A stretch of DNA of 13,161 bases from Thermoplasmata archaeon (GTDB lineage: Archaea; Thermoplasmatota; Thermoplasmata; Lutacidiplasmatales; UBA184): NCBI GenBank assembly GCA_022749905.1, contig JAKIWU010000024.1, positions 1 to 13,161 on the forward strand. Reading direction: 5' to 3'. Numbering within the stretch: position 1 is the first letter of the stretch; the number at the start of each line of letters is the position of its first letter. Position numbers and translations under genes: made by a program. Positions 7,442-13,161 of the stretch are shown here, piece after piece. The notes under the pieces are model-generated. The model worked only from the letters and a program-made list of their open reading frames with translations, had not been told where the DNA came from and ran no database searches.

Positions 7442-8140
7442 TTGATCTCTTCCGACTTCCTGATCGGGATTCTCATCGGCTTCGGCGTATCCGCCGCGGG
7501 CGGGATCCTGTTCTGGTGGCTGTTCGGCAAATCTCGGGTACCTCCGGAGACCCGCCTCGCCGCGCGCACGAGCTTCCGGGAGGTGGACGCGACGGCGATC
7601 CCTGCTGAACGCTCGAACGCTCTTCCCGCTCCCACGTCCCCGTCGTTGGCCCTTGTCACACCAATCCATCCCGAAGTGCCTGAGCTCCTCCCCTCCGAGA
7701 TCCGTTGGGGAACGCGGCTTCCCCCGGCGCTTCCCGAGGCCCTGCCGCGCCCTCGGCCAGCGCCCGAGGTTCCACCCCCCAGCCCCACCCGACCTCGCGA
7801 GGAACTCCGGACCTCCTACCGCGTCCTTCTCCACATCGCTCGGCAGGGTCGCGTGGGGCCCAGCGAGATCCCGCCCTGGTCCCTCTCGCAAGGGGGTATG
7901 GTCGAGGGGCTCGCCATTTCCCAGGGCGCGCTCACCGGAGCCCTCGCCCGTCTCGTGAGTGCGGGGATCCTCGAGGTCGAACGGGGCCACGTGCGCGGCC
8001 ACGACCGACGCGTGAAGGTCTACCGGCTGACCCCGAAGGGCGAGCAGTTGGTCCGCGATCTCCGCACCCGGGTTGCGAACGGCGAGCGGAACCAGGGCAG
8101 CCGGGGCCGCCCCGGGGTCCGTCCGGGCTCCCGCCGCTGA
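7442..8140 (+). CDS. Membrane-tethered winged-helix regulator
   Basis: A 232-aa protein with three parts. Residues 6-28 form one N-terminal membrane helix ending in a Trp-Trp pair and a positive charge, so the rest should face the cytosol. Residues about 31-118 are a low-complexity, Pro/Ala-rich linker. Residues about 119-208 are a winged helix-turn-helix: a helix near 124-135, a recognition-helix region ISQGALTGALARLVSAG (159-175), and a wing with RGHVRGHDRRVKVYRLTPKG (181-200). The HVxGxxRRxKVYxLTxxG pattern resembles winged-helix domains often seen in archaeal regulators; the exact family is not certain. A very basic tail follows. It starts at TTG with GAGGGG upstream, 69 nt after the kelch/Ig gene and with no clear TATA box, so co-transcription is likely. 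A role as a one-component, membrane-bound transcription regulator of the envelope genes is inferred. Confidence 0.78.
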   Translation: MISSDFLIGILIGFGVSAAGGILFWWLFGKSRVPPETRLAARTSFREVDATAIPAERSNALPAPTSPSLALVTPIHPEVPELLPSEIRWGTRLPPALPEALPRPRPAPEVPPPSPTRPREELRTSYRVLLHIARQGRVGPSEIPPWSLSQGGMVEGLAISQGALTGALARLVSAGILEVERGHVRGHDRRVKVYRLTPKGEQLVRDLRTRVANGERNQGSRGRPGVRPGSRR

Positions 8141-8159
8141 ACGGACGCGGCTCGATCCG

Positions 8160-9239
8160 TTAGCCCGCGATCTGCCAGCTTAGGGCCTTTGGCCCTCGTG
8201 CATCATGGGCGTAGTGCGCGAGAGCGGCAGCGTACGCCTCGGGCTGCTCGAACGGAACGAGGTGGGCGGCGTCGTCGATCCAGGCCCACCCCTTGCGCGG
8301 TGCGTCGAGGGCGTGCAGGAACTCGCGGGCGAGGCTCGGGTCGCTGATGTGATCGTCGCGCCCGGAGACGAAGTAGGTGGGCACCTCGAGTCGATGGATC
8401 GTCTCCGAGAGCCGGACCGCGGCGAGGTCGTCGGCGAGCGCCTGGATCGACGTGCGTTGTCCCTTCGCATACCGGAAGAGATCGCCGAGGGTGTACTCCT
8501 CGAGGTCGAGGAGCGTGGCGAGCGCGAGCCAGCTCTCCTTGCGCGCCTTCCAGCGGCCGCCGAACTCGCCGACCCAGCGCCGAACCGTCCGGAACGCCTT
8601 GGGGGTCGAGTAGGGAAGCGGCCCCGCCGCCTCGATCTCCCGGATCGCCCGGGCCACGTTCCGCCGGCGGGCCTCGCCGAGGGCCCACGCAAAGAGCCGC
8701 TTCTCGTTCTCGGCGACATCGATCACCTGGGACACGCCGATGTACGACTCGTAGAGCTCGGGGGCTCGGGCTGCCGCGAGCAGGCCGAGGATGCTCCCCC
8801 AGGAGTGGCCCGAGAGGACGATGGGTTCGCCGTAGAATTCCTTGACGAGGCGACGGCTCAACTCGACCGTGTCCTCGACGAGCCGATCGAGCGTGAGCGC
8901 GCTCAGAGGTGCGTCCCTTCGGTAGGAGAGGCCGGACCCGCGCTGGTCCCAGTTCACGACGATGAACGCACGTTCGAGCTCGGCCTGGGTCCTGCGGGCG
9001 AACGGGATCTGGGCGTCCCCCGGGCCGCCGTGAAGGGAGAGCAGGATCGGGGCGCCGGGGTCCATCCCCCGCACGAGGATCCACTGCTCCACGCCTCCGA
9101 GCTCGATCTTCTCGAGGCGGGCGACGCTCCCCTCCACCACGGGTCCGCCGAAGGGGCCTCGGATGGCGGGTGTCCTACGACGGAAGAACGTGCGCTCAAT
9201 CCCCTCGCGGTCGACCCGCGACCCGCGGCGAGCGCCCAC
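8160..9239 (-). CDS. Alpha/beta hydrolase, prolyl-iminopeptidase type
   Basis: A 359-aa cytosolic alpha/beta-hydrolase. The oxyanion motif HGGPG (70-74), strand and turn FIVVNWDQRGSG (92-103), nucleophile elbow GHSWG (144-148, Ser146), acid in SGRDDHISD (292-300, Asp296) and His326 in DDAAHLVPF give a complete catalytic triad. HGGPG and WDQRGSG are characteristic of the S33 prolyl-aminopeptidase group, in which many members act on small peptides, amides or esters, so the substrate is open. The region about 165-280 is the helical cap. It starts at GTG (9237-9239); the first 33 residues are Arg-rich, outside the fold, and have no Shine-Dalgarno or TATA support, so GTG at residues 34 or 35 is a realistic alternative. 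It converges on the winged-helix gene with 19 nt between them and diverges from the SRPBCC gene. Confidence 0.88.
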   Translation of the reverse strand: MGARRGSRVDREGIERTFFRRRTPAIRGPFGGPVVEGSVARLEKIELGGVEQWILVRGMDPGAPILLSLHGGPGDAQIPFARRTQAELERAFIVVNWDQRGSGLSYRRDAPLSALTLDRLVEDTVELSRRLVKEFYGEPIVLSGHSWGSILGLLAAARAPELYESYIGVSQVIDVAENEKRLFAWALGEARRRNVARAIREIEAAGPLPYSTPKAFRTVRRWVGEFGGRWKARKESWLALATLLDLEEYTLGDLFRYAKGQRTSIQALADDLAAVRLSETIHRLEVPTYFVSGRDDHISDPSLAREFLHALDAPRKGWAWIDDAAHLVPFEQPEAYAAALAHYAHDARGPKALSWQIAG

Positions 9240-9387
9240 ATGCGGATGAGCTCAGGGGAGGGGTTCGAGGGGCGGAGCCGGCCGAGGAGGCGAAATCCGC
9301 ACCGAGCCCGCCCCTACGTCGGAGCGAGGAGGATCGCGTGGTCCCAAGAGAGAGTCGAGCGCGCTCGCGCGCCCGTCCGCAAACCGT
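9240..9387. other. Divergent intergenic region, hydrolase and SRPBCC genes
   Basis: This 148-nt GC-rich gap separates the two divergent genes. No TATA-like box is present at the 30-nt position for either start. It contains a perfect 10-bp palindrome GAGCGCGCTC (9357-9366) just upstream of the SRPBCC ATG, and a strong Shine-Dalgarno-like AGGAGGAT (9327-9334) that leads a short frame rather than an annotated gene. The promoters cannot be located from sequence alone. Confidence 0.4.
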
Positions 9388-9391
9388 ATGA
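9338..9391 (+). CDS. Possible 17-codon leader peptide before SRPBCC gene
   Basis: AGGAGGAT (9327-9334), one of the best Shine-Dalgarno matches in the window, lies 3 nt before a GTG at 9338. The frame reads 17 codons, Arg/Ser-rich, and stops with TGA at 9389-9391. That stop overlaps the ATG at 9388 as ATGA, a classical arrangement for translational coupling. The composition is not like the neighbouring genes and the peptide is tiny, so it may be a chance frame. Confidence 0.2.
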   Translation: MVPRESRARSRARPQTV

Positions 9392-9879
9392 CCCTCAGCA
9401 CGACGGGGAGCCCCGTGCCCGCAGACGACCTCGACGCGATCCTCATCCAAGTGACGATCCCCCTCCCGCTCGCGATGATCTACAATTCGTTCCTCGAGGC
9501 GAAGAGCCTCTCCGGTTGGCTCTGCGACGCTGCGTCGGTCATCCCCGAGGCCGGCGGACGGTACGAGCTCACGTTCGACTCCGAGACGATCCCGTTCACG
9601 AGCAAGGGCTCGATCGTCCGACTGACCCCCGAACACGAGGTCGAGTTCACCTGGATCCCACCGCCGCAGTACGACGCCGCTGTCGGCGCGGCGAAGGGGC
9701 ATCCGTCGACGGTCTACGTGCGGTTCCAGGAGTCTCCGGAGGGCGTCGACGTCACGCTCGAGCACGCGGGTTGGCCGAACACCGAGGACGGAGAGGAGGC
9801 GCGCTCGTGGCACTTCCGCTTCTGGGACGGTCGGCTCACGCTGTTCAAGGAATACCTCCTCAAGACGGCATACGGCTAG
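9388..9879 (+). CDS. SRPBCC/AHSA1-type ligand-binding domain protein
   Basis: A 163-aa soluble protein. Residues about 16-60 fit the start of the SRPBCC fold as found in the AHSA1 group: a beta strand (IQVTIPLPLAMIYNSFLEAKSLSGWL, about 20-45) with the helix and tryptophan pattern, then a strand pair with PEAGGRYELTF (53-63), matching the usual P-GG-rF motif. The C-terminal helix follows the SWHFRFWDGRLTLFKEYL segment (140-157). Members bind hydrophobic ligands or assist proteins; the ligand here is unknown. The ATG at 9388 has no Shine-Dalgarno of its own. An in-frame GTG at 9415 preceded by GGGGAG is an alternative that would cut nine residues outside the fold. The stop overlaps the stop of the opposite-strand Ig-like gene by four bases (CTAG). 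Confidence 0.83.
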   Translation: MTLSTTGSPVPADDLDAILIQVTIPLPLAMIYNSFLEAKSLSGWLCDAASVIPEAGGRYELTFDSETIPFTSKGSIVRLTPEHEVEFTWIPPPQYDAAVGAAKGHPSTVYVRFQESPEGVDVTLEHAGWPNTEDGEEARSWHFRFWDGRLTLFKEYLLKTAYG

Positions 9880-11543
9880 GGAGCGAGGCCCGGGGGATCC
9901 ACGCGGTCCTGGGGGGCGATCGCCCCATCGTCGGTTCCCTTCCCCTCGAGGAAGGAGAGCGGCGGTAGCGGGCCGGGGAACTTCCCCTTCCGCCGGAGGA
10001 GGACCACGAGCGCGGCCAGGAGCGCGATCGCGCTGCCCCCGAGGAGCTCCGGCTCGAAGGGGGCGTACCACGGGAGCGGAGCTCGGACCATGTGCACCGT
10101 CACGACGAGGTGGCCCCACACACCGGGCTCGATCACGTCGATCGTGACGTTGACGAGACCGGGGACAGTCCCGGCTTCGAAGCTCAACGGCAGCGTGCCG
10201 TCCACCCCCCCGACCCCAAAGCTCAACGAAACCCAGCCGCCGACCCCCGTCGCAAATTCGAACGGAGGGAAGGGCGAGGGAACGCCGCCGGCGTCGGTCG
10301 CGCGCAGGGTGAGACCGATCGAGGCGCCCACGGCGACGGTCGGACTCGACGGCGTTGCGGTGATCACGAGCCGCACGGCGGGGACGAGCGAGAGGACCGT
10401 CCCGGCGGAGCCGACATAGCCGAGGATCCCCGAGGAGATCCGGACGAGGTCGTCCGCGGCCTTCGAGACGTTCGGCGTGAGGAAGCCGAGCTGCGCGTTC
10501 CCGCTGGCATCCGTCGTGACCCCGCTCACCTCCGCACCGCCGAGCGCGTCGGAGACGACCAGCGGGACACCGGCGAGCGGACGGCCCGATCCGTCGAGGA
10601 CCGAGGCGTTCGCAAGGATCACGGTCGTCGCGACCGCCCGCGCTACGGAGAGCGCCGCGTGGATCTGGATCGGAACCGGCGGGCCGGACCAGAGCCCCGT
10701 TCCGTTCGCCGCCACGGGAACCGTGGTCCCGCTGCGGATCTCGCCGGGCGCGAGCTTCCCGGATTGGTTGCGCCCCTGCACGCCCCAGAGGGGGGAGGGA
10801 TTGCCACGGAAGGACGAGGCACCGTTCATCGGGAGATACCACCCGGAGGCGGTCGCGAACGCGAGCGCCACCGTCGCCGTGACGACCGGGGGAACGACGG
10901 CCAGCGAGTCGCCGAGGGCGACTTCGGAGAAGCTCAGGCCCACGGTCGACGTCGCACTGGCCACGCCGAAATCGAACGAGGAGCCGGAGGCTCTGGAGGC
11001 GAAGGGTGCGCCGTTCACGGTGAGGTTCCACCGGGTGCCCCCCAGCGTCGCGAGGCGAAACTCGTAGCCCGCCCCTGGGACGATCAGAACCGACGAGCTG
11101 TACGAGAGATGGACCAACTGGTTCCCCGGGACGGTGTACACCTCGAAGAATCCGAGGGGACCGAACGAGGTGTTCTCGAAGATCCCGAACACGGCGTCGT
11201 AGGCGCCGATCGGTTCGACCACCCCCACTTGGAACGAACTGTCCTGGGGTAGGCCTCGGGCAGCGAAGCCGGTGATGTTGGTCTCGACTCCGGTGTTCGG
11301 GACGATCGCGGGGTCCGTGGTGGTGACGAAGAGCGCATTGTCCGTCGAGGGCATGACGCCCGGGGGCGAGAACGCCGCGGGGTGAGATGTCGCCAGCCCG
11401 TCCCGTGGTGGATCCACGGACGGACCTCCTCCGCGAGGAGGGATCGTGCAAACCAGGACGATCGTGACGACGAGCGTGGCGAGGAGCGCCGTCGGAGGCG
11501 ATGCCCGGGAGCGCGTCACGGTCCTGGAGCGAAGCGGGAGCAT
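9876..11543 (-). CDS. Ig-like domain surface protein with C-terminal anchor
   Basis: A 555-aa secreted protein. A short basic N-terminus is followed by a hydrophobic signal/anchor helix (about 18-33) and a Pro-rich linker. Residues about 65-235 are beta-rich with FFEVYTVPGNQLVHLSY and RWNLTVNGAPF segments, suggesting a lectin-like or jelly-roll sandwich; this is a weak assignment. Residues about 297-388 resemble a Big_1/invasin-type Ig domain (SVLDGSGRPLAGVPLVV, then TTDASGNAQLGFLTP), and about 390-486 a second Ig-like domain. A membrane helix (about 500-516) followed by RRKGK and a 35-residue acidic/Pro-rich tail ends it. Unlike the other surface proteins it has almost no cysteine. ATG at 11543 lies inside the upstream zinc-protein gene; GTG at 11519 would instead overlap that gene's TGA by four bases and keeps the signal helix. 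Adhesion or envelope structure is the likely role. Confidence 0.82.
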   Translation of the reverse strand: MLPLRSRTVTRSRASPPTALLATLVVTIVLVCTIPPRGGGPSVDPPRDGLATSHPAAFSPPGVMPSTDNALFVTTTDPAIVPNTGVETNITGFAARGLPQDSSFQVGVVEPIGAYDAVFGIFENTSFGPLGFFEVYTVPGNQLVHLSYSSSVLIVPGAGYEFRLATLGGTRWNLTVNGAPFASRASGSSFDFGVASATSTVGLSFSEVALGDSLAVVPPVVTATVALAFATASGWYLPMNGASSFRGNPSPLWGVQGRNQSGKLAPGEIRSGTTVPVAANGTGLWSGPPVPIQIHAALSVARAVATTVILANASVLDGSGRPLAGVPLVVSDALGGAEVSGVTTDASGNAQLGFLTPNVSKAADDLVRISSGILGYVGSAGTVLSLVPAVRLVITATPSSPTVAVGASIGLTLRATDAGGVPSPFPPFEFATGVGGWVSLSFGVGGVDGTLPLSFEAGTVPGLVNVTIDVIEPGVWGHLVVTVHMVRAPLPWYAPFEPELLGGSAIALLAALVVLLRRKGKFPGPLPPLSFLEGKGTDDGAIAPQDRVDPPGLAP

Positions 11544-11713
11544 GCGCCTTCCCCGCAGAGTGCGCACGGGCCTTCCGGGACGAGCTGGTAGCTGCCGTCG
11601 GGATGGGACGGTTCGGTGGGCGACGTGCGCATGTGCGCGGTGGGGTAGTGACCGCATCGACATCGGTTCGGATGCGGTCGGGAGCCGGAGGATTCCGCGG
11701 CGCGCGCGGTCAT
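11516..11713 (-). CDS. Small zinc-binding protein, 65 aa
   Basis: A short protein with two clusters of likely zinc ligands: CRCGHYPTAH (Cys18, Cys20, His22, His27) and CALCGEGAC (Cys50, Cys53, Cys58). Between them lies a charged and Pro-rich spacer and the segment YQLVPEGP. The ligand spacing is too regular for a chance frame. The start ATG at 11713 has CTTAT exactly 30 nt upstream, the same leaderless-promoter spacing as two large genes in the window. Its last codons overlap the start of the Ig-like surface gene (28 nt with that gene's ATG, 4 nt with its GTG), so the two probably form an operon. It follows aIF1 by 66 nt on the same strand. The family is not recognised; a nucleic-acid or protein-binding zinc ribbon is plausible. 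Confidence 0.68.
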   Translation of the reverse strand: MTARAAESSGSRPHPNRCRCGHYPTAHMRTSPTEPSHPDGSYQLVPEGPCALCGEGACSRFAPGP

Positions 11714-11737
11714 CCCGAATCCAAGGACCGTGCGGGA

Positions 11738-11744
11738 GATAAGG
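11738..11744 (-). promoter_or_regulatory. TATA-like box of the zinc-protein operon
   Basis: Reading the minus strand, CCTTATC places CTTAT with its first base 30 nt before the ATG at 11713. The local DNA is otherwise GC-rich and lacks a Shine-Dalgarno sequence. The spacing equals that at the kelch/Ig gene and supports a leaderless transcript starting at the zinc-protein gene, downstream of aIF1. Confidence 0.5.
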
Positions 11745-11779
11745 CGCGCCGGACCGCTCGGGGAGGAGCGCCCCCTCCG

Positions 11780-12097
11780 CTACCCGTGGCGCCCGCGTTT
11801 CGGGAGCTGCGCGTTCGAGACCTCGACCGTCTCCGGGTCGAACCCGAGCTTCCCGAGCTCGTCGCGGATGCGGGAGCGGTGATCGCCCTGGAGGTAGACC
11901 TCCCCGTCGACGACCGACCCCCCGGTCGCGAGGCGGTTCTTCAGGGAACGGGTGATCTCCTCGAGGTCGACACCGGTCGGGAACCCCGAGATCACGGTGG
12001 CCGGCTTGTTGTAGCGTCGCGGTTCGGCGCGTACCCGGATGCGAGCGGTCTCCCGGTCGAGGGCGCTCAGGATCTCGTCGAATTCGCTGTTGCCCAT
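11780..12097 (-). CDS. Translation initiation factor aIF1 (SUI1 family)
   Basis: A 105-aa protein of normal length for archaeal aIF1. The SUI1 domain spans about 20-95: TVISGFP (34-40), the helix DLEEITRSLKNRLATGG (44-60), VVDGEVYLQGDH (62-73) and the C-terminal helix and strand with LGKLGFDPETVEV (81-93). The family binds the small ribosomal subunit near the P site and controls start-codon selection during initiation. A short acidic/polar N-terminus and a basic tail (KRGRHG) surround the domain. The only Met near the N-terminus is at 12097. No Shine-Dalgarno is present; ATAAC lies only about 13-17 nt upstream, too close for a leaderless TATA box, so the promoter is unclear. This gene is the clearest marker that the DNA is archaeal. 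Confidence 0.95.
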   Translation of the reverse strand: MGNSEFDEILSALDRETARIRVRAEPRRYNKPATVISGFPTGVDLEEITRSLKNRLATGGSVVDGEVYLQGDHRSRIRDELGKLGFDPETVEVSNAQLPKRGRHG

Positions 12098-12281
12098 GTC
12101 TGAGGTAGTTATCCCCCCCCAAGGACGCTACGGGGGAGGATCGAGGAGGCGCGATCGAGTTCGGCCCTACGCCACGGCGTCGTGTCGTCGGAGGGCGAGC
12201 TGTCCCGAGGAAGCACCACATTCTCCAAGGTGGCGGAGCGCTTGAACCTTACGAGACCTCGCGAAACGGGCCCGGGGCGTC
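12098..12281. other. Intergenic region between permease and aIF1
   Basis: This 184-nt gap lies downstream of the permease and upstream of aIF1 on the minus strand. It contains a run of eight C/G (plus-strand C at 12113-12120), a short perfect hairpin ACGCC-AC-GGCGT (12169-12180) and several other GC-rich pairings, including GGTGGCGG (12229-12236) with CCGCCACC (12291-12298) in the end of the permease gene. No tRNA T-arm or anticodon stem could be built, and no plausible protein frame was found on either strand. Confidence 0.4.
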
Positions 12282-13049
12282 TCACCCGTCCCGCCACCGA
12301 TAGAGCCGAAGGGCGAGGACGATGCCCACGAGGGCGGAGACGACGAGAAGGGCCGCGTCGAACAGCATCGAGGCGGGCGAGGCCGGGACGAGCCCCGTTG
12401 CGCCCTGGACCAAGAGGGCGGCATACGTCGTCGGAAGGAAGCGGGCGGCCGATTGCCAGACGGGGGGCAGGTAGCTCAGCGGGTAGTACAAGGGCGCCAT
12501 CATCCCGAGGATCGTGAACATGAGGTTCCCGACGGGCCAGATCTCCCGCTGGCTCCGTAGCCGGCTCGACATCGCGATCCCGAGCGCGGAAAAGAGGACC
12601 CAGAGCACGAAGATACAGGAGCCGAGAACGAGCCACGCTCCGAGGGAGATCGGGGGGCCGACGAGAGCGAGCAGAACGGCGAGGACGATCAGCGCCGGCG
12701 CCGCGGGGATGAGGTTCGAGAGCGCGATCCCGAAGAGATAGCGGACCTTGCCCATCGGGGAGGCGACGAAGAGATCTTGGAGACCGGCCTCGATCCGCCA
12801 GGTCGCGGAGTCACCGAGGACCCAGCTCCCCACGTTCTGGGTGGTGAACAACATCGCCCCGATGATCTCGAGAGGGAAGAGGGCCGTCGGAGCAATCAGG
12901 CGGAGGAAGAGGAGGAAGATGAACGGCAGGAGGATCGGCGCGATCGTCGAGGCGGGGTTCCGGCTGATCCACCGCCAGCCGATGATCGCGAACGCAGGCA
13001 CCACGCTGCCCGTCAGGGGCGCCTTGGGCGTCGGGAGAGCGGTCTCCAT
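12282..13049 (-). CDS. ABC-2 type export permease
   Basis: A 255-aa membrane protein with six predicted membrane helices (about 35-55, 57-78, 103-130, 135-162, 172-192, 228-250). The segment APLYYPLSYLPP (185-196) followed by FLPTTYAALLVQG (204-216) matches the signature loop of ABC-2 (DrrB/NodJ-like) permeases. Such proteins form the channel of ABC exporters for drugs, lipids or polysaccharides, driven by a separate ATPase. The start ATG at 13049 is 3 nt after the stop of the preceding gene, with GGGAG in that gene's tail as a ribosome site, so the two are translationally coupled. No ATPase is visible in the window and it is expected upstream, beyond the right edge. The substrate cannot be told. 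Confidence 0.87.
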   Translation of the reverse strand: METALPTPKAPLTGSVVPAFAIIGWRWISRNPASTIAPILLPFIFLLFLRLIAPTALFPLEIIGAMLFTTQNVGSWVLGDSATWRIEAGLQDLFVASPMGKVRYLFGIALSNLIPAAPALIVLAVLLALVGPPISLGAWLVLGSCIFVLWVLFSALGIAMSSRLRSQREIWPVGNLMFTILGMMAPLYYPLSYLPPVWQSAARFLPTTYAALLVQGATGLVPASPASMLFDAALLVVSALVGIVLALRLYRWRDG

Positions 13050-13052
13050 CGC

Positions 13053-13160
13053 TCAGCGCTCCCGAACGGTCCGGCGGGCCCAGGCGATGGCGAGGAGGAA
13101 GAGCACGACCGTCTCGAGTGCGAGCGCGAGCACGGCGAGCTCGATCTCGCCGGAACTGAG
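13053..13160 (-). CDS. C-terminal end of a membrane protein, probable ABC permease partner (partial)
   Basis: An open minus-strand frame enters from the right edge and ends at TGA (13053-13055). Its 35 residues contain one hydrophobic helix (ELAVLALALETVVLFLLAIA) and a short basic tail (ARRTVRER). This is the usual end of an ABC-2 permease, where the last helix is followed by an Arg-rich tail. The stop lies 3 nt before the ATG of the complete permease, so it is probably the paired subunit of the same exporter. The identification rests mainly on context. Confidence 0.6.
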   Translation of the reverse strand, partial: LSSGEIELAVLALALETVVLFLLAIAWARRTVRER

Positions 13161-13161
13161 C

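Noticed and set aside
5090..8002. Minus-strand open frame of 970 codons opposite the kelch/Ig and winged-helix genes
   Set aside because: It crosses two well-supported genes, is dominated by Arg, Gly and Glu, and shows no fold or start signal.
8205..9968. Plus-strand open frame of 587 codons opposite the hydrolase
   Set aside because: The hydrolase has a complete catalytic triad on the other strand. This frame has no motifs and also overlaps the SRPBCC gene.
9196..11451. Minus-strand open frame of 751 codons in another frame of the Ig-like and SRPBCC region
   Set aside because: Arg-rich low-complexity product. The frame of the Ig-like protein on the same strand has a signal helix, Ig motifs and an anchor, so this is a shadow.
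11544..12221. Upstream extension of the Ig-like protein to 781 residues
   Set aside because: The extra 226 residues are Arg/Pro-rich and overlap aIF1 and the zinc-protein gene in the wrong frame. The signal helix begins only after 11543.
12229..12298. Possible tRNA closed by GGTGGCGG and CCGCCACC, about 70 nt long
   Set aside because: There is no T-arm with a GTTCRA-type loop, no anticodon stem and no D-arm, and the 3' part lies in the permease coding region.
1..13161. CRISPR array, restriction, toxin-antitoxin or phage defence genes
   Set aside because: No short regularly spaced repeats and no nuclease, methylase, helicase or toxin motifs in any supported gene.

Overview
The window looks like a chromosome segment from a GC-rich archaeon, most likely of the Thermoplasmatota (inferred from overall character, not from a marker tree). 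The archaeal assignment rests on an aIF1/SUI1 translation factor (11780-12097, minus), on three TATA-like boxes (TTTAT or CTTAT) placed 29-30 nt before a start codon, which implies leaderless mRNAs, and on several large secreted, cysteine-bearing surface proteins with one C-terminal membrane anchor.

Layout. Plus strand, 1-8140: the last 30 codons of a membrane protein (2-94); two tandem paralogous surface proteins of 765 and 722 aa (169-2466, 2527-4695) with a vWA-like fold, 16 ectodomain cysteines each, a polyproline stalk and a C-terminal transmembrane helix; a hairpin and a TATA box; an 860-aa kelch plus four-Ig-repeat surface protein (4790-7372); and a membrane-tethered winged-helix regulator (7442-8140). 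Minus strand, 8160-9239: an alpha/beta hydrolase of the prolyl-iminopeptidase type, divergent from a plus-strand SRPBCC/AHSA1 protein (9388-9879). Minus strand, 9876-13160 (read right to left): the tail of a membrane protein, an ABC-2 export permease, aIF1, a 65-aa zinc-binding protein, and a 555-aa Ig-like surface protein whose stop codon overlaps that of the SRPBCC gene.

How the parts fit. The plus-strand block reads as a cell-envelope locus: two duplicated vWA-like ectodomains probably on one transcript, then a kelch/Ig adhesin-like protein followed by a membrane-bound DNA-binding protein that could respond to the envelope. A second envelope protein (Ig-like) lies in a probable two-gene operon with a small zinc protein. 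The ABC-2 permease and the truncated upstream protein probably belong to one exporter whose ATPase is outside the window. aIF1, the hydrolase and the SRPBCC protein look like ordinary genes between these blocks.

The most unusual items are the tandem vWA-like pair, in which the sixteenth cysteine has moved to another position while the even count is kept; the membrane-tethered winged-helix protein beside the adhesin; the 65-aa zinc protein with its own leaderless promoter; and a perfect inverted repeat lying on the TATA box of the first vWA-like gene. No CRISPR array, insertion sequence, rRNA or convincing tRNA was seen.
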